Source: a bacterium HR10 | GTDB taxonomy: Bacteria; Acidobacteriota; Blastocatellia; HR10 | Assembly (NCBI GenBank): GCA_002923315.1 | Contig: BEHM01000018.1 | Location: 1 to 64,000, forward strand | Reading direction: 5' to 3' | DNA: 64,000 nt | Shown here: piece after piece, positions 34,026-42,155 of the stretch | Layout: every line of letters starts with the position of its first letter | Numbering within the stretch: position 1 is the first letter of the stretch | Translations under genes and position numbers: made by a program | The notes under the pieces: generated by a model | Told to the model about the DNA's origin: nothing | Databases searched by the model: none | The model's input: the letters and a program-made list of their open reading frames with translations, nothing else

Positions 34026-36296
34026 ATGACCAGCACCGGGCGACATCGCGGGTGGGCGTTGGTGATCAGCGGGATCGTCGCGCTAGGGGGGATGTTTCCG
34101 GTCCCGTCTCATGAGAGCGCTTCCGTTTGGTGGAAGCTCGTCGGGCAACCGGCCGAAGACACGACGCGGGGCATGGCGGAACTTCAGGCACTCTGCTCGC
34201 GCGGGAGGGACCCCTCAGACGCCGAGCTGCACTCCGTAGAGCGCCGGCATCCGAACACGAAGGCGGCGGCACTGGCGCGGCTGCTGCGGGGGTATCGGAA
34301 GTACGCGAATCGAGAATATGCCGCGGCCGTGGATCTCCTTCGAGATCCGCTCATTCCGACCCGAACGCGGCTCGGGGATTACGCGCTCTTCTACTTGGCC
34401 AAGAGTCTTCTGGCTCTCGGCCGCGCGACGGAGGCCGAGGCGCAGTGGATGACGCTCTGGCATTCTTATCCGAATTCGATCCATGCGCGCTCGGCAGTGC
34501 TGGAGGCGGCGCGTTCGGCGCTCAATCGCCGGGATGCGCGCGCGGCGATCCAGTATCTGACGCCGTTGGCGGAAGCCGGAGATGTCGAGGCGCTGCTTGT
34601 GCAGGCCGAGGGGTATGAGCAACTCGGTGAGCGGGAGCGCGCGATCGCGCTCTACGAGCGCATTCACTTCGATCTGCCACCGGTGCGCGCCAGTGCGCGC
34701 GCGCGCGAGCGGCTGCTGCGATTGGGCGTGGCCGTGGATGAGGTGGCGCGCTATCCGCTGGACCGTGTGCGCGGGCGCGCGGATCGGCTCTACGCGTCCG
34801 GGGCCTTTGAAGAGGCGGCGCGGGCCTATCGAGCGCTGCTGGCGGCTTTTCCCGAAACGGCGCGCGACGACGCGGTGATGCTTCGCTTCGGCATCAGCCT
34901 CTTGCGCAGCGGGGCTGTGGGAGAGGCGATCGCCACGCTCGCGCGCGTGAGCGATCGCGCCGCGGCGGAGCTGCAGGCGGAGGCGCTCTATCATCTGGCC
35001 GAAGGCTACCGGCGGCTCGGGCGCGTCGCCGAATTCTTGGAGACCAGTCGGCATCTGGTCGGGCGCTATCCCTCAAGTTCCTGGGCAGCCCGCGCCCTCT
35101 TCTCGCGCGCGCAATTCCATCTGAGGAACGGAGAGCGCGAGGCCGCGCTGGAGGCGTTCGAGCAACTCGTTCGCCTGCATCCCGATTCCGAGTTCGCCCC
35201 GGAAGCGCTGTGGGCGATCGGATGGGAGGCCTATCGTCGGCGGCAGTACGAGCGAGCGGCGACGACGCTGCTTCGGATCGTCGCGCGACATCCTCACGCG
35301 GACGTCGTCGCTCAAGCCGCATACTGGGCGGCGCGCGCTGAGGAGAAGCGGGGGCAGGGCGCGCGCGCGGCGCTCCTCTACGAGAAGATCGTCCAGCGAT
35401 ACCACGATGCTTATTACGGACAATTGGCGCGGCAGCGCGCCGAACGCTTGAGCGCTCGGGGCATCGCGCCTGTGGCGCCGCGACCGGCGCGGCGGCAGGG
35501 GGAGGTGGCCGCGAACGATCCGCTCTTTGATCAAGCGGTGACGAACCTGCGTCCCATTCGCGCCCCGGAGGAGACGGCCGGACCGACGACGCTCGAACGC
35601 GTGGAGAAGGCCGTCGAGCTGCGCGTGATTCGGCTGGATGAGCTGGCGCTCGGCGAACTCACCGCCGCTCAACAGGAGGCGCCCACATCCCCGCGCGTGG
35701 CCCTGGAACTGGCTCGCCTCTGGCGAGATCGCGGCGATCCTCTGGCGGCCATCAACGCCTTGCGGCAGGCGCATCCCGAATATGCGGCCTATCGCGGCGA
35801 TGAGGTGTCGGAGGAGGTCTTCCGCTTGCTCTTCCCCCTCACCCATTGGGAGGTGATTCGGCGGAATGCGCGCGCGCAGGGCCTGGACCCGTATGTGATC
35901 GCCGGGCTGATCCGTCAGGAATCGGGGTTCCATCCGCGCGCGCGTTCGGTCGCCAACGCGCGCGGGCTGATGCAACTGATCCCTTCGACGGGACGATTGG
36001 TCGCGCGGCGATACGGTCTGCGGCGCCTCTCTCCGGAGCGGTTGTACGATCCGGTCTTGAACATTCGCTTGGGAACGGCATATCTTGCCGAACAGCTCCG
36101 GCGGTTCGGGCGGATCGAGTACGCCCTGGCGGCCTACAATGCCGGACCCGCGCGCGTCGCGCGATGGCTCGCGGAGCTGCCCACCGAAGAGATGGACGAG
36201 TGGATCGAGAGCATCCCGATCACGGAGACGCGCCAGTATGTCAAGAGCGTGCTCCGCAACGTGGCGCATTATCGCCGAATCTACGGCGCATCCTGA
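34026..36296 (+). CDS. Lytic murein transglycosylase (Slt70-like)
   Basis: A 756-residue periplasmic enzyme that cuts peptidoglycan between MurNAc and GlcNAc, leaving 1,6-anhydro ends. An N-terminal signal peptide (WALVISGIVALGGMFPV) precedes a long helical superhelix of TPR-like pairs (about residues 60-560). The SLT domain is last, with catalytic Glu in RQESGFHP, then GLMQLIPSTGR and AAYNAGPARV. I use ATG 34026, with GGAGA five bases upstream; ATG 34002 and 34008 are alternatives if the transcript is leaderless. The track ORF starts 255 codons earlier in shadow sequence. It is followed after 6 nt by the PEGA gene. Confidence 0.9.
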   Translation: MTSTGRHRGWALVISGIVALGGMFPVPSHESASVWWKLVGQPAEDTTRGMAELQALCSRGRDPSDAELHSVERRHPNTKAAALARLLRGYRKYANREYAAAVDLLRDPLIPTRTRLGDYALFYLAKSLLALGRATEAEAQWMTLWHSYPNSIHARSAVLEAARSALNRRDARAAIQYLTPLAEAGDVEALLVQAEGYEQLGERERAIALYERIHFDLPPVRASARARERLLRLGVAVDEVARYPLDRVRGRADRLYASGAFEEAARAYRALLAAFPETARDDAVMLRFGISLLRSGAVGEAIATLARVSDRAAAELQAEALYHLAEGYRRLGRVAEFLETSRHLVGRYPSSSWAARALFSRAQFHLRNGEREAALEAFEQLVRLHPDSEFAPEALWAIGWEAYRRRQYERAATTLLRIVARHPHADVVAQAAYWAARAEEKRGQGARAALLYEKIVQRYHDAYYGQLARQRAERLSARGIAPVAPRPARRQGEVAANDPLFDQAVTNLRPIRAPEETAGPTTLERVEKAVELRVIRLDELALGELTAAQQEAPTSPRVALELARLWRDRGDPLAAINALRQAHPEYAAYRGDEVSEEVFRLLFPLTHWEVIRRNARAQGLDPYVIAGLIRQESGFHPRARSVANARGLMQLIPSTGRLVARRYGLRRLSPERLYDPVLNIRLGTAYLAEQLRRFGRIEYALAAYNAGPARVARWLAELPTEEMDEWIESIPITETRQYVKSVLRNVAHYRRIYGAS

Positions 36297-36302
36297 GCGG
36301 CG

Positions 36303-37217
36303 ATGATTCGTTCGTGTGTCCTCGGTTTTGTGTGCTCAGCGCTCCTCTTAGGAGGAGATGGGCTGTCTGCGCGCGCACCTTCGGAGAATCCGCGCGCTCA
36401 GGCGCAGGTGGTGATCTCCACGCTGCCGGAAGCCGTCGTCTTCCTCAACGGCGTGCGCCGGGGGGTGACTGATGCGCGCGGGACGTTGACGCTCACGGTG
36501 GAGCCCGGGACGTACACGCTGCGGGTGAGCAAGCTCGGGCGTCAGGAGGTCGAGAGGCGCGTACACCTTCAGCCTGGGGCCGCACGACGGCTTGTGCTCT
36601 CGCTCCCACCGCTGCGGGATCGCGCCGAGCGCCATCGCCAGCAAGGCGATGCCTGGCGCGAGCAGAAGCTCTTCGCGCGCGCCGTCGCCGAATATCGGCG
36701 GGCGATCGCGTTGAGGAGAGGGAGGTTCCCCCGCGCGCGGCTGGGACTGGCGCGCGCCCTGCTGGCGCTCGAAGAACACGAGGAGGCTTTGCGACAGGTC
36801 CGACGGGCTCTTGCCGAGAGTCGAGCCCCGTTGCCCGAAGCGCACACGCTCTTGGGGAATATCCTCCGCGCTCAGGGCCTGTATGAGGAGGCGATTCGCG
36901 AATATCGCGCGGCGCTTCGACACGCGGGCGGTTTCTCTCCGGAAGCGCATGCCGGCTTGGCCCTCGCCTTGGAGGAGATCGGAGAGACCGAAGCCGCCAT
37001 CACCCATATGCGAACGGCGATCGCGCAAAATGCGGACACCGAGCCGATCCTGTATTACCTCCTCGGCAACCTCTTGCTCACGGCCGATCGTCTGCCTGAA
37101 GCCATCGCCGCGTATGAAGCGTATCTGCGATTAGCCCCGCAGAGCGAGACGGCCCCGGCGGTCCGGTCGCTCGTCGAACAGCTCCGCCGAGAGCTCGCAT
37201 CGCAGGAGCAGCGATGA
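36303..37217 (+). CDS. Secreted PEGA-domain and TPR protein
   Basis: A 304-residue protein with a probable signal peptide (about residues 1-25). A PEGA domain (about 33-95, VVISTLPEAVVFLNGVRRGVTDARGTLTL) is followed by four TPR units in which GRFPRARLGLARALL and GGFSPEAHAGLALAL have the same FPEA style as the giant TPR protein. It lies between slt and der and overlaps der by 4 nt. PEGA domains occur at cell surfaces and may bind peptidoglycan-linked partners; a role with Slt in the periplasm is plausible but unproven. Confidence 0.82.
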   Translation: MIRSCVLGFVCSALLLGGDGLSARAPSENPRAQAQVVISTLPEAVVFLNGVRRGVTDARGTLTLTVEPGTYTLRVSKLGRQEVERRVHLQPGAARRLVLSLPPLRDRAERHRQQGDAWREQKLFARAVAEYRRAIALRRGRFPRARLGLARALLALEEHEEALRQVRRALAESRAPLPEAHTLLGNILRAQGLYEEAIREYRAALRHAGGFSPEAHAGLALALEEIGETEAAITHMRTAIAQNADTEPILYYLLGNLLLTADRLPEAIAAYEAYLRLAPQSETAPAVRSLVEQLRRELASQEQR

Positions 37218-38593
37218 AGCCGTCGGCCGAAGACATGCGGGTCGTCGAGCAGGAGGTCGAGACCGGGCGCGGAACGTCCGGTGAGAATCCGAGCGTCGTC
37301 ATCCTGGGGCGTCCCAATGTCGGGAAATCCACGCTCTTCAATCGCCTGGTGGGCATGCGGCGGGCGATCGTGGGGGATGAGCCGGGGATCACGCGCGATC
37401 GGATTCACGGGCGCGTGCGCTGGCGTGGCCGCGAGTTCGAGCTTGTGGATACGGGGGGACTGCTCCCGGACGAGGCGGCGATCATTCCGGCCAGCATCGT
37501 GCGCCAAGCCGAGGCGGCCATCGCGCGCGCGCATCTGCTCCTCTTTGTGGTGGATGTGCGCGAAGGGGTGACGCCGCTTGATGAAGACCTGGCGCGGCGC
37601 TTGCGCCGCTTTGGCAAGCCCATCTTCCTGGTCGTCAACAAGGTGGATGCCGCGCGTTGGGAAGCGCATGCGGAGGATTTTCGGCGTCTCGGCTTCGCGC
37701 GCGTCTTTCTCATCTCCGCCGAGCACGGGCATGGCATCGGTGAGCTGCTGGACGCGATCCTCGAGATCGTCCCGGCTCCGGAAGTCGTCGAGACGCGCCC
37801 GGATGAGATTCGTCTCGCCATCATCGGGAAGCCGAACGTCGGCAAGTCCTCGCTGGTGAATCGGCTGCTCGGCACCGAGCGCGTGATCGTCGCACCCACG
37901 CCGGGCACGACGCGCGACGCCGTAGATTCGGAGCTTGAGTTCGAGGGGATGCGCTTCCGCCTCATTGATACGGCCGGCATTCGCCGGAAATCGCGCGTGC
38001 TGGAACAGACCGAGCGCATCGCCGTGCTCATGGCCGAGCGTCACATCGAGCGCGCGGATGTCGCCGTGCTCGTGATTGATGCGACCGAGGGGCCGACGGC
38101 TCTGGATGCGCGCATTGCGGGGTTCGCGCATGAGGCGGGGAAGTCGCTCATCATCGCCGTCAACAAGTGGGATTTGGTCCCACAGGATCCCCGGATGGCC
38201 GCGCGGATGGAGGAAGCCATCCGCGTGCGCTTGCGATTCCTCGATTACGCGCCCATTGTCTTCATCTCGGCCCTCACGGGGCAGCACGTCACGCGCGTTT
38301 TGGAGCTGGCCGTGCGGGCGCACGAGGCGCGCCATCGGCGCATCCCGACGGCCGAGTTGAACCGCTTCTTCCAGCAGTTCGTCGCCGAGGCGCGGGCGAC
38401 CACACGCCATCGGGGAGTGCGCGTGCAGTACCTCACGCAGGCGGGCGTGGACCCGCCGACCTTCGTCCTCTTCCTCAACTCGCGGCGCGAGAAGCTGGAG
38501 GCCGCCTATGAGCGCTACATCGAGAATCGGTTGCGCGAGCAATACGAATTCTTCGCCACACCGATTCGCATCAAGCAGCGACTCAAGGCGTGA
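37214..38593 (+). CDS. der: Ribosome biogenesis GTPase Der (EngA)
   Basis: Der has two tandem GTPase domains and helps assemble the 50S subunit. In the 459-residue product the first G1 is GRPNVGKST (about residue 33) and the second GKPNVGKSS (about residue 204). G3 motifs are DTGG and DTAG, and G4 are NKVD and NKWD. The C-terminal KH-like domain follows. The start codon overlaps the preceding stop (ATGA). The N-terminal 26 residues before the first domain are a polar extension. Confidence 0.97.
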   Translation: MKPSAEDMRVVEQEVETGRGTSGENPSVVILGRPNVGKSTLFNRLVGMRRAIVGDEPGITRDRIHGRVRWRGREFELVDTGGLLPDEAAIIPASIVRQAEAAIARAHLLLFVVDVREGVTPLDEDLARRLRRFGKPIFLVVNKVDAARWEAHAEDFRRLGFARVFLISAEHGHGIGELLDAILEIVPAPEVVETRPDEIRLAIIGKPNVGKSSLVNRLLGTERVIVAPTPGTTRDAVDSELEFEGMRFRLIDTAGIRRKSRVLEQTERIAVLMAERHIERADVAVLVIDATEGPTALDARIAGFAHEAGKSLIIAVNKWDLVPQDPRMAARMEEAIRVRLRFLDYAPIVFISALTGQHVTRVLELAVRAHEARHRRIPTAELNRFFQQFVAEARATTRHRGVRVQYLTQAGVDPPTFVLFLNSRREKLEAAYERYIENRLREQYEFFATPIRIKQRLKA

Positions 38594-38619
38594 GCCGCGG
38601 TCGCAGTGGAGGCGAGCGC

Positions 38620-39102
38620 ATGGAAGGTAAGCGCGTCAGTGAGAGCCAGGTCGTCCTCAGCCAGATGATGCAGCCGGAGCACGCGAACATTCTCGGGAAT
38701 GTTCATGGCGGATGGATCATGAAGCTCATTGACGAGGCGGGAGCGATCGTCGCCTCACGCCATGCGCGAAAGCCCGTCGTCACGGTCGTTGTGGATTCGA
38801 TCCGATTTTGCGCGCCCGTGCATGTCGGCGATCTCGTGCATGTGCGAGCCCGCCTGACACAGGTGTGGCGCACCTCGATGGAAGTGGAAGTCGAAGTGGA
38901 GGCCGAGGCGTTGCTCACCGGAGAGCGTCGCGTGACTTCGACGGCCTATCTCGTCTACGTCGCCCTGGATGAGGCGGGGCGGCCGACGCCTATTCCTCCG
39001 CTGCTTCTCGTGGACGAGGAGGAGCGCCGGCGCGCTGAGGAGGCCGAGCGCCGGCGCGTCGAACGTCTGGCCCGACGGACGGCTGAAGACGCGCTGCGGT
39101 GA
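38620..39102 (+). CDS. Acyl-CoA thioesterase (hotdog fold, YciA/BFIT type)
   Basis: A 160-residue hotdog-fold thioesterase that hydrolyses acyl-CoA to free CoA and fatty acid. The signature MQPEHANILGNVHGGWIMKLIDEAGAIVASRHA covers the catalytic region, the Asp/Glu in LIDEAG being the typical base. The last 30 residues are a highly charged helix. I start at ATG 38620, with GGAGGCGAGCGC in front; GTG 38590 overlaps der by 4 nt and would add ten residues. It may act with the following enoyl-CoA hydratase. Confidence 0.9.
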   Translation: MEGKRVSESQVVLSQMMQPEHANILGNVHGGWIMKLIDEAGAIVASRHARKPVVTVVVDSIRFCAPVHVGDLVHVRARLTQVWRTSMEVEVEVEAEALLTGERRVTSTAYLVYVALDEAGRPTPIPPLLLVDEEERRRAEEAERRRVERLARRTAEDALR

Positions 39103-39155
39103 GTGGAATATGCCTCCTGCTCCCTCCCGCGCTTGGGTTCTCCCCGCGCCGCTGC

Positions 39156-39185
39156 TTGCTCATCTTCCGCCGTCTTCGATAAGAT
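39156..39185 (+). promoter_or_regulatory. Weak promoter upstream of the enoyl-CoA hydratase gene
   Basis: TTGCTC and TAAGAT are 18 nt apart. The -10 matches the one used by the HU gene, but the -35 is poor, so this is tentative. Confidence 0.25.
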
Positions 39186-39260
39186 CGCATATTCCGTCGC
39201 GCGGAGGGCTCGCGATCGGGAGGGCTCTCCGCGACATCTCCGAGGCGAGGGGTGATGCGT

Positions 39261-40049
39261 ATGGAGACGAGATTGGTCGAATATCGCGTGGAGGACGGCA
39301 TCGCCATCATCGAGCTCTCCGATCCCCCGGCGAACACCTACACCTACGAGATGATGCGGCAGTTCGATGACGCCATCCTTCAGGCGCGGTTTGACGACCG
39401 CGTGCACGTGCTCGTGGTCACCGGAGCGGGCGATCGGTTCTTCTGCGCGGGCGCCAATATCCGCATGCTCGCCGAAGTCACGCCGCAGTACAAGTACTAT
39501 TTCTGCCTGCATGCGAACGAGACGCTGAACCGGTTGGAGAACACGCCCAAGCTGGTGATCGCCGCGCTGAACGGGCACACGGTAGGCGGGGGACTAGAGA
39601 TCGCCCTGGCGTGCGATCTCCGCATCGCGCGGAAGGATAGCGGGAAGATCGGGCTGCCCGAGGTCTCGCTCGGCGTTTTACCCGGCACGGGGGGGACGCA
39701 GCGATTGGCGCGCCTTCTGGGAAAGGCGCGCGCGCTGGAGCTGATGGTCACCGGGCGCCTGATGACCTACGAGGAGGCTCTGGAGATCGGGCTCATCCAT
39801 CACATCTTCCCGAACGAGAACTTCATGGCGCACGTCCTGGACTACGCGCGCCAATTCCTCCCGCCGCGAAAGGCCAGCCGCGCCGTCGGTCATATCAAGC
39901 GCGCCGTTCAATCCGGATGGGAGATGTCCCTCCACGATGGATTGGCTCTGGAGCGCGAGCTGCAGCAACTCCTCTTCCAGAGCGAGGACGCCCGAGAAGG
40001 GCTCACGGCCTACGTCGAGAAGCGCGAGCCGCGATTCCAGGGGCGATGA
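39261..40049 (+). CDS. Enoyl-CoA hydratase/isomerase (crotonase family)
   Basis: A crotonase-fold enzyme of 262 residues acting on acyl-CoA. The oxyanion-hole motifs FFCAGANIRML (about residues 60-70) and NGHTVGGGLEIALACDLRIA (about 101-120) are present. The usual second catalytic Glu region is GLPEVSLGVLPGTGGTQRL, where both Glu positions of the hydratase family can be assigned to the A/G/E pattern. Its role is probably beta-oxidation or degradation of a related acyl-CoA. ATG 39261 has a GAGGGG ribosome site 8 nt upstream; ATG 39255 is possible. The nearby thioesterase supports fatty-acyl metabolism. Confidence 0.9.
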   Translation: METRLVEYRVEDGIAIIELSDPPANTYTYEMMRQFDDAILQARFDDRVHVLVVTGAGDRFFCAGANIRMLAEVTPQYKYYFCLHANETLNRLENTPKLVIAALNGHTVGGGLEIALACDLRIARKDSGKIGLPEVSLGVLPGTGGTQRLARLLGKARALELMVTGRLMTYEEALEIGLIHHIFPNENFMAHVLDYARQFLPPRKASRAVGHIKRAVQSGWEMSLHDGLALERELQQLLFQSEDAREGLTAYVEKREPRFQGR

Positions 40050-40064
40050 AGCACACTGGATGCT

Positions 40065-40094
40065 TTGACAGCCAACGCCGCGCCTCCCTACAAT
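40065..40094 (+). promoter_or_regulatory. Strong promoter overlapping the SLC13 start
   Basis: A perfect TTGACA (40065) and TACAAT (40089) are 18 nt apart. The -10 contains the first bases of the ATG at 40093. Confidence 0.55.
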
Positions 40095-41658
40095 GGCGCG
40101 CGTGAGCGCGGAGCGAGCGGCGGCGTTCGAGCGCGCGCGTTCGGGGATCGGCTTCTTCGCTGGTCCCCTGGTGTTTCTTCTCGTCCTCCTGCTGCCGACG
40201 CCCTCGGCCTTCTGGCGCGAAGCCGAGGCGCTCGTCGCCACATCGCCGGAGGTCGCGCAGCTCGCCTTCGGCATGAAGGTGACGCTCGCGCTGCTTCTGC
40301 TCATGGTCATCTGGTGGGTGACCGAAGCCGTCCCCATCCCCGTCACCGCATTGCTCCCTGGCCTCATCCTCCCGGTCTTTCAGGTCGTCGGCGTTCAGGG
40401 GGGGCAGGTGGTGGAGCTGAACGCTCGCGCCGTGCTCGCTCATTATGCCAATCCCGTGATCTTCCTCTTCCTCTCCGGATTCCTGATCGCAGGCGCCATG
40501 CAGAAATGGGGGGTGGATCGGCGCATCGCCCTCTGGATCTTGACGCGCGGACGCGCGGCCAAGAGTCCCGATCGGGTCCTGCTCAGCCTGATGGGGGCCT
40601 CGGCCTTCATCTCCATGTGGGTCTCCAATACGGCGACGACGGCCATGATGCTGCCGATCGGTTTGGGCGTGCTCTCGCGCGTGCGCGGCGCGTCCTCGAA
40701 CTACGCGCGGGCGATGCTGTTGGGCATCGCCTATGCGGCCTCCATCGGCGGTGTGGGGACGATCATCGGGACGCCGCCCAATGGCATCGCCGTCTCCATT
40801 CTCCGGCAGCAGAACATCGCGCAGCTCCATTTCCTGGAGTGGATGAGCTTCGGCGTCCCCTTCGTCCTCGTGGGCGTTCCGCTGGCCTGGCTCGTGCTGC
40901 GCGCGCTCTTCCCCTGCGACGTCACCTTCGATGAGGGGGTCGGCGCGCTCCTGCGTGAGGAGCGAGCGGCATTGGGGCCGTGGGGGCGAGGCGAGAAGCT
41001 GACGCTCGTGGGATTCCTTCTGGCCGTGACGCTCTGGACGACCACCCCCGTCTGGTCGCTCATCCCCGAGATCGGTCGCCGATTGTCTGGGCTCGATGAG
41101 CACCTGATCGCTCTGGGCGCCGCGATCCTCCTTTTCCTCCTGCCGGTGGATTGGTCCTCACGACGGTTCGTCCTGCAGTGGGAGGATTCCCGCTATGTGG
41201 ACTGGGGGACGCTGCTGCTGTTCGGCGGAGGGATCGCGCTCTCCGATGCCATGTTCAAAACGGGATTGGCGCGCGTGCTCGCCTCGGAATTCGTGACGCT
41301 CTTTGGGAAGCCGGTCCCGCTGGTGCTCGTCCTCCTGGTGGTGATCTTCATGGAGCTGCTCACCGAGGTGACCTCGAATACGGCGGTCACCTCGATGATG
41401 GTGCCGATTCTGATCTCGATGGCTTCGGGGTTGGGCGCCGATGCCCTCTCGCTCGTCCTCCCGGCGACGATCGCGGCCTCGATGGCCTTCATGCTCCCGG
41501 TGGCGACGCCGCCGAATGCGCTCGTCTACGCGACGCGGCGCGTGGCGATCGCCGATATGCTGCGCGCGGGCATCGTCCTGGACCTGGTCGCCTGGCTCTA
41601 CATCGTCGCGTTCTTCTACGGCTATGTCTCTGTGGTCCTCGGGCTCGTCCGCTTCTGA
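40093..41658 (+). CDS. SLC13/DASS-family anion symporter
   Basis: A 521-residue inner-membrane carrier with about twelve hydrophobic segments, related to sodium/dicarboxylate and sodium/sulfate symporters. The two substrate/sodium-binding SNT motifs of the inverted repeats are SNTATTAMMLPI (about residue 180) and SNTAVTSMMVPI (about residue 430). IGTPPNGIA and VATPPNALVY are the paired helical hairpin tips. The ligand (succinate, malate, sulfate or other) is not decided by sequence alone. The promoter overlaps the ATG, so GTG 40102 may be the real first codon. Confidence 0.9.
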   Translation: MARVSAERAAAFERARSGIGFFAGPLVFLLVLLLPTPSAFWREAEALVATSPEVAQLAFGMKVTLALLLLMVIWWVTEAVPIPVTALLPGLILPVFQVVGVQGGQVVELNARAVLAHYANPVIFLFLSGFLIAGAMQKWGVDRRIALWILTRGRAAKSPDRVLLSLMGASAFISMWVSNTATTAMMLPIGLGVLSRVRGASSNYARAMLLGIAYAASIGGVGTIIGTPPNGIAVSILRQQNIAQLHFLEWMSFGVPFVLVGVPLAWLVLRALFPCDVTFDEGVGALLREERAALGPWGRGEKLTLVGFLLAVTLWTTTPVWSLIPEIGRRLSGLDEHLIALGAAILLFLLPVDWSSRRFVLQWEDSRYVDWGTLLLFGGGIALSDAMFKTGLARVLASEFVTLFGKPVPLVLVLLVVIFMELLTEVTSNTAVTSMMVPILISMASGLGADALSLVLPATIAASMAFMLPVATPPNALVYATRRVAIADMLRAGIVLDLVAWLYIVAFFYGYVSVVLGLVRF

Positions 41659-41660
41659 AA

Positions 41661-41676
41661 CGCCATCGCTATGGCG
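41661..41676. terminator. Hairpin at convergent gene ends
   Basis: CGCCAT-cgct-ATGGCG is a perfect 6-bp stem between the SLC13 and DCC genes, overlapping the DCC stop codon. It lacks a T-run. Confidence 0.35.
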
Positions 41677-42142
41677 CGCGACACGCGTTCAGGCCGAGCC
41701 ATCGCGAGAGCCGGTGACGGTATTTCGCCACGAGCGCGTACAGGGCCATCTCCAGGAGAAGGAGCGGGGGCAGGGCGTAGATGGCGAGCACGAGAAATCG
41801 CCAGGGGAAGAGGTGAAAGAAGAACGCATTGATCCCGAAGACGCCGCCCCAGACGCGCCCACGTCGGGTGATGACATAGAGGCGTTGGGCGCATCGTTCG
41901 AGCGTGAGACCGACGCGCGCGAGCGCTTCGGCCGAGACGGCTTGATAGGGGAGGAGGGTGAACCTCCCGCGCCGATCGCGGCGGCGCGCCCAGCGAGCGA
42001 ACGCCGTGCAGAGGCCGCACGCTCCGTCGAAGAGCAGATAGTTCGTAGCGCCGATCCTCAGGGAGATGGTCCCCTCCTCATTCGGTCGCTCCGCGCGCGC
42101 GTCGCGCGAACGTGAGACGTCAGACGTCAGGGTCGCGCGCAT
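41669..42142 (-). CDS. Thiol-disulfide oxidoreductase DCC family protein (DUF393)
   Basis: A 157-residue protein of the DCC family, named from the Asp-x-x-Cys-x-x-Cys motif. Here LLFDGACGLCTAFARWARRRDR carries the motif near residues 36-58. The C-terminal part is membrane-like (about residues 108-140), a hydrophobic tail that would fix it to the inner membrane. DCC proteins are assumed to be thioredoxin-like but have no proven reaction. The first 30 residues vary; an internal start is possible. It is 13 nt from the M48 gene. Confidence 0.82.
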   Translation of the reverse strand: MRATLTSDVSRSRDARAERPNEEGTISLRIGATNYLLFDGACGLCTAFARWARRRDRRGRFTLLPYQAVSAEALARVGLTLERCAQRLYVITRRGRVWGGVFGINAFFFHLFPWRFLVLAIYALPPLLLLEMALYALVAKYRHRLSRWLGLNACRAP

Positions 42143-42155
42143 CTCACTCCTCGCA

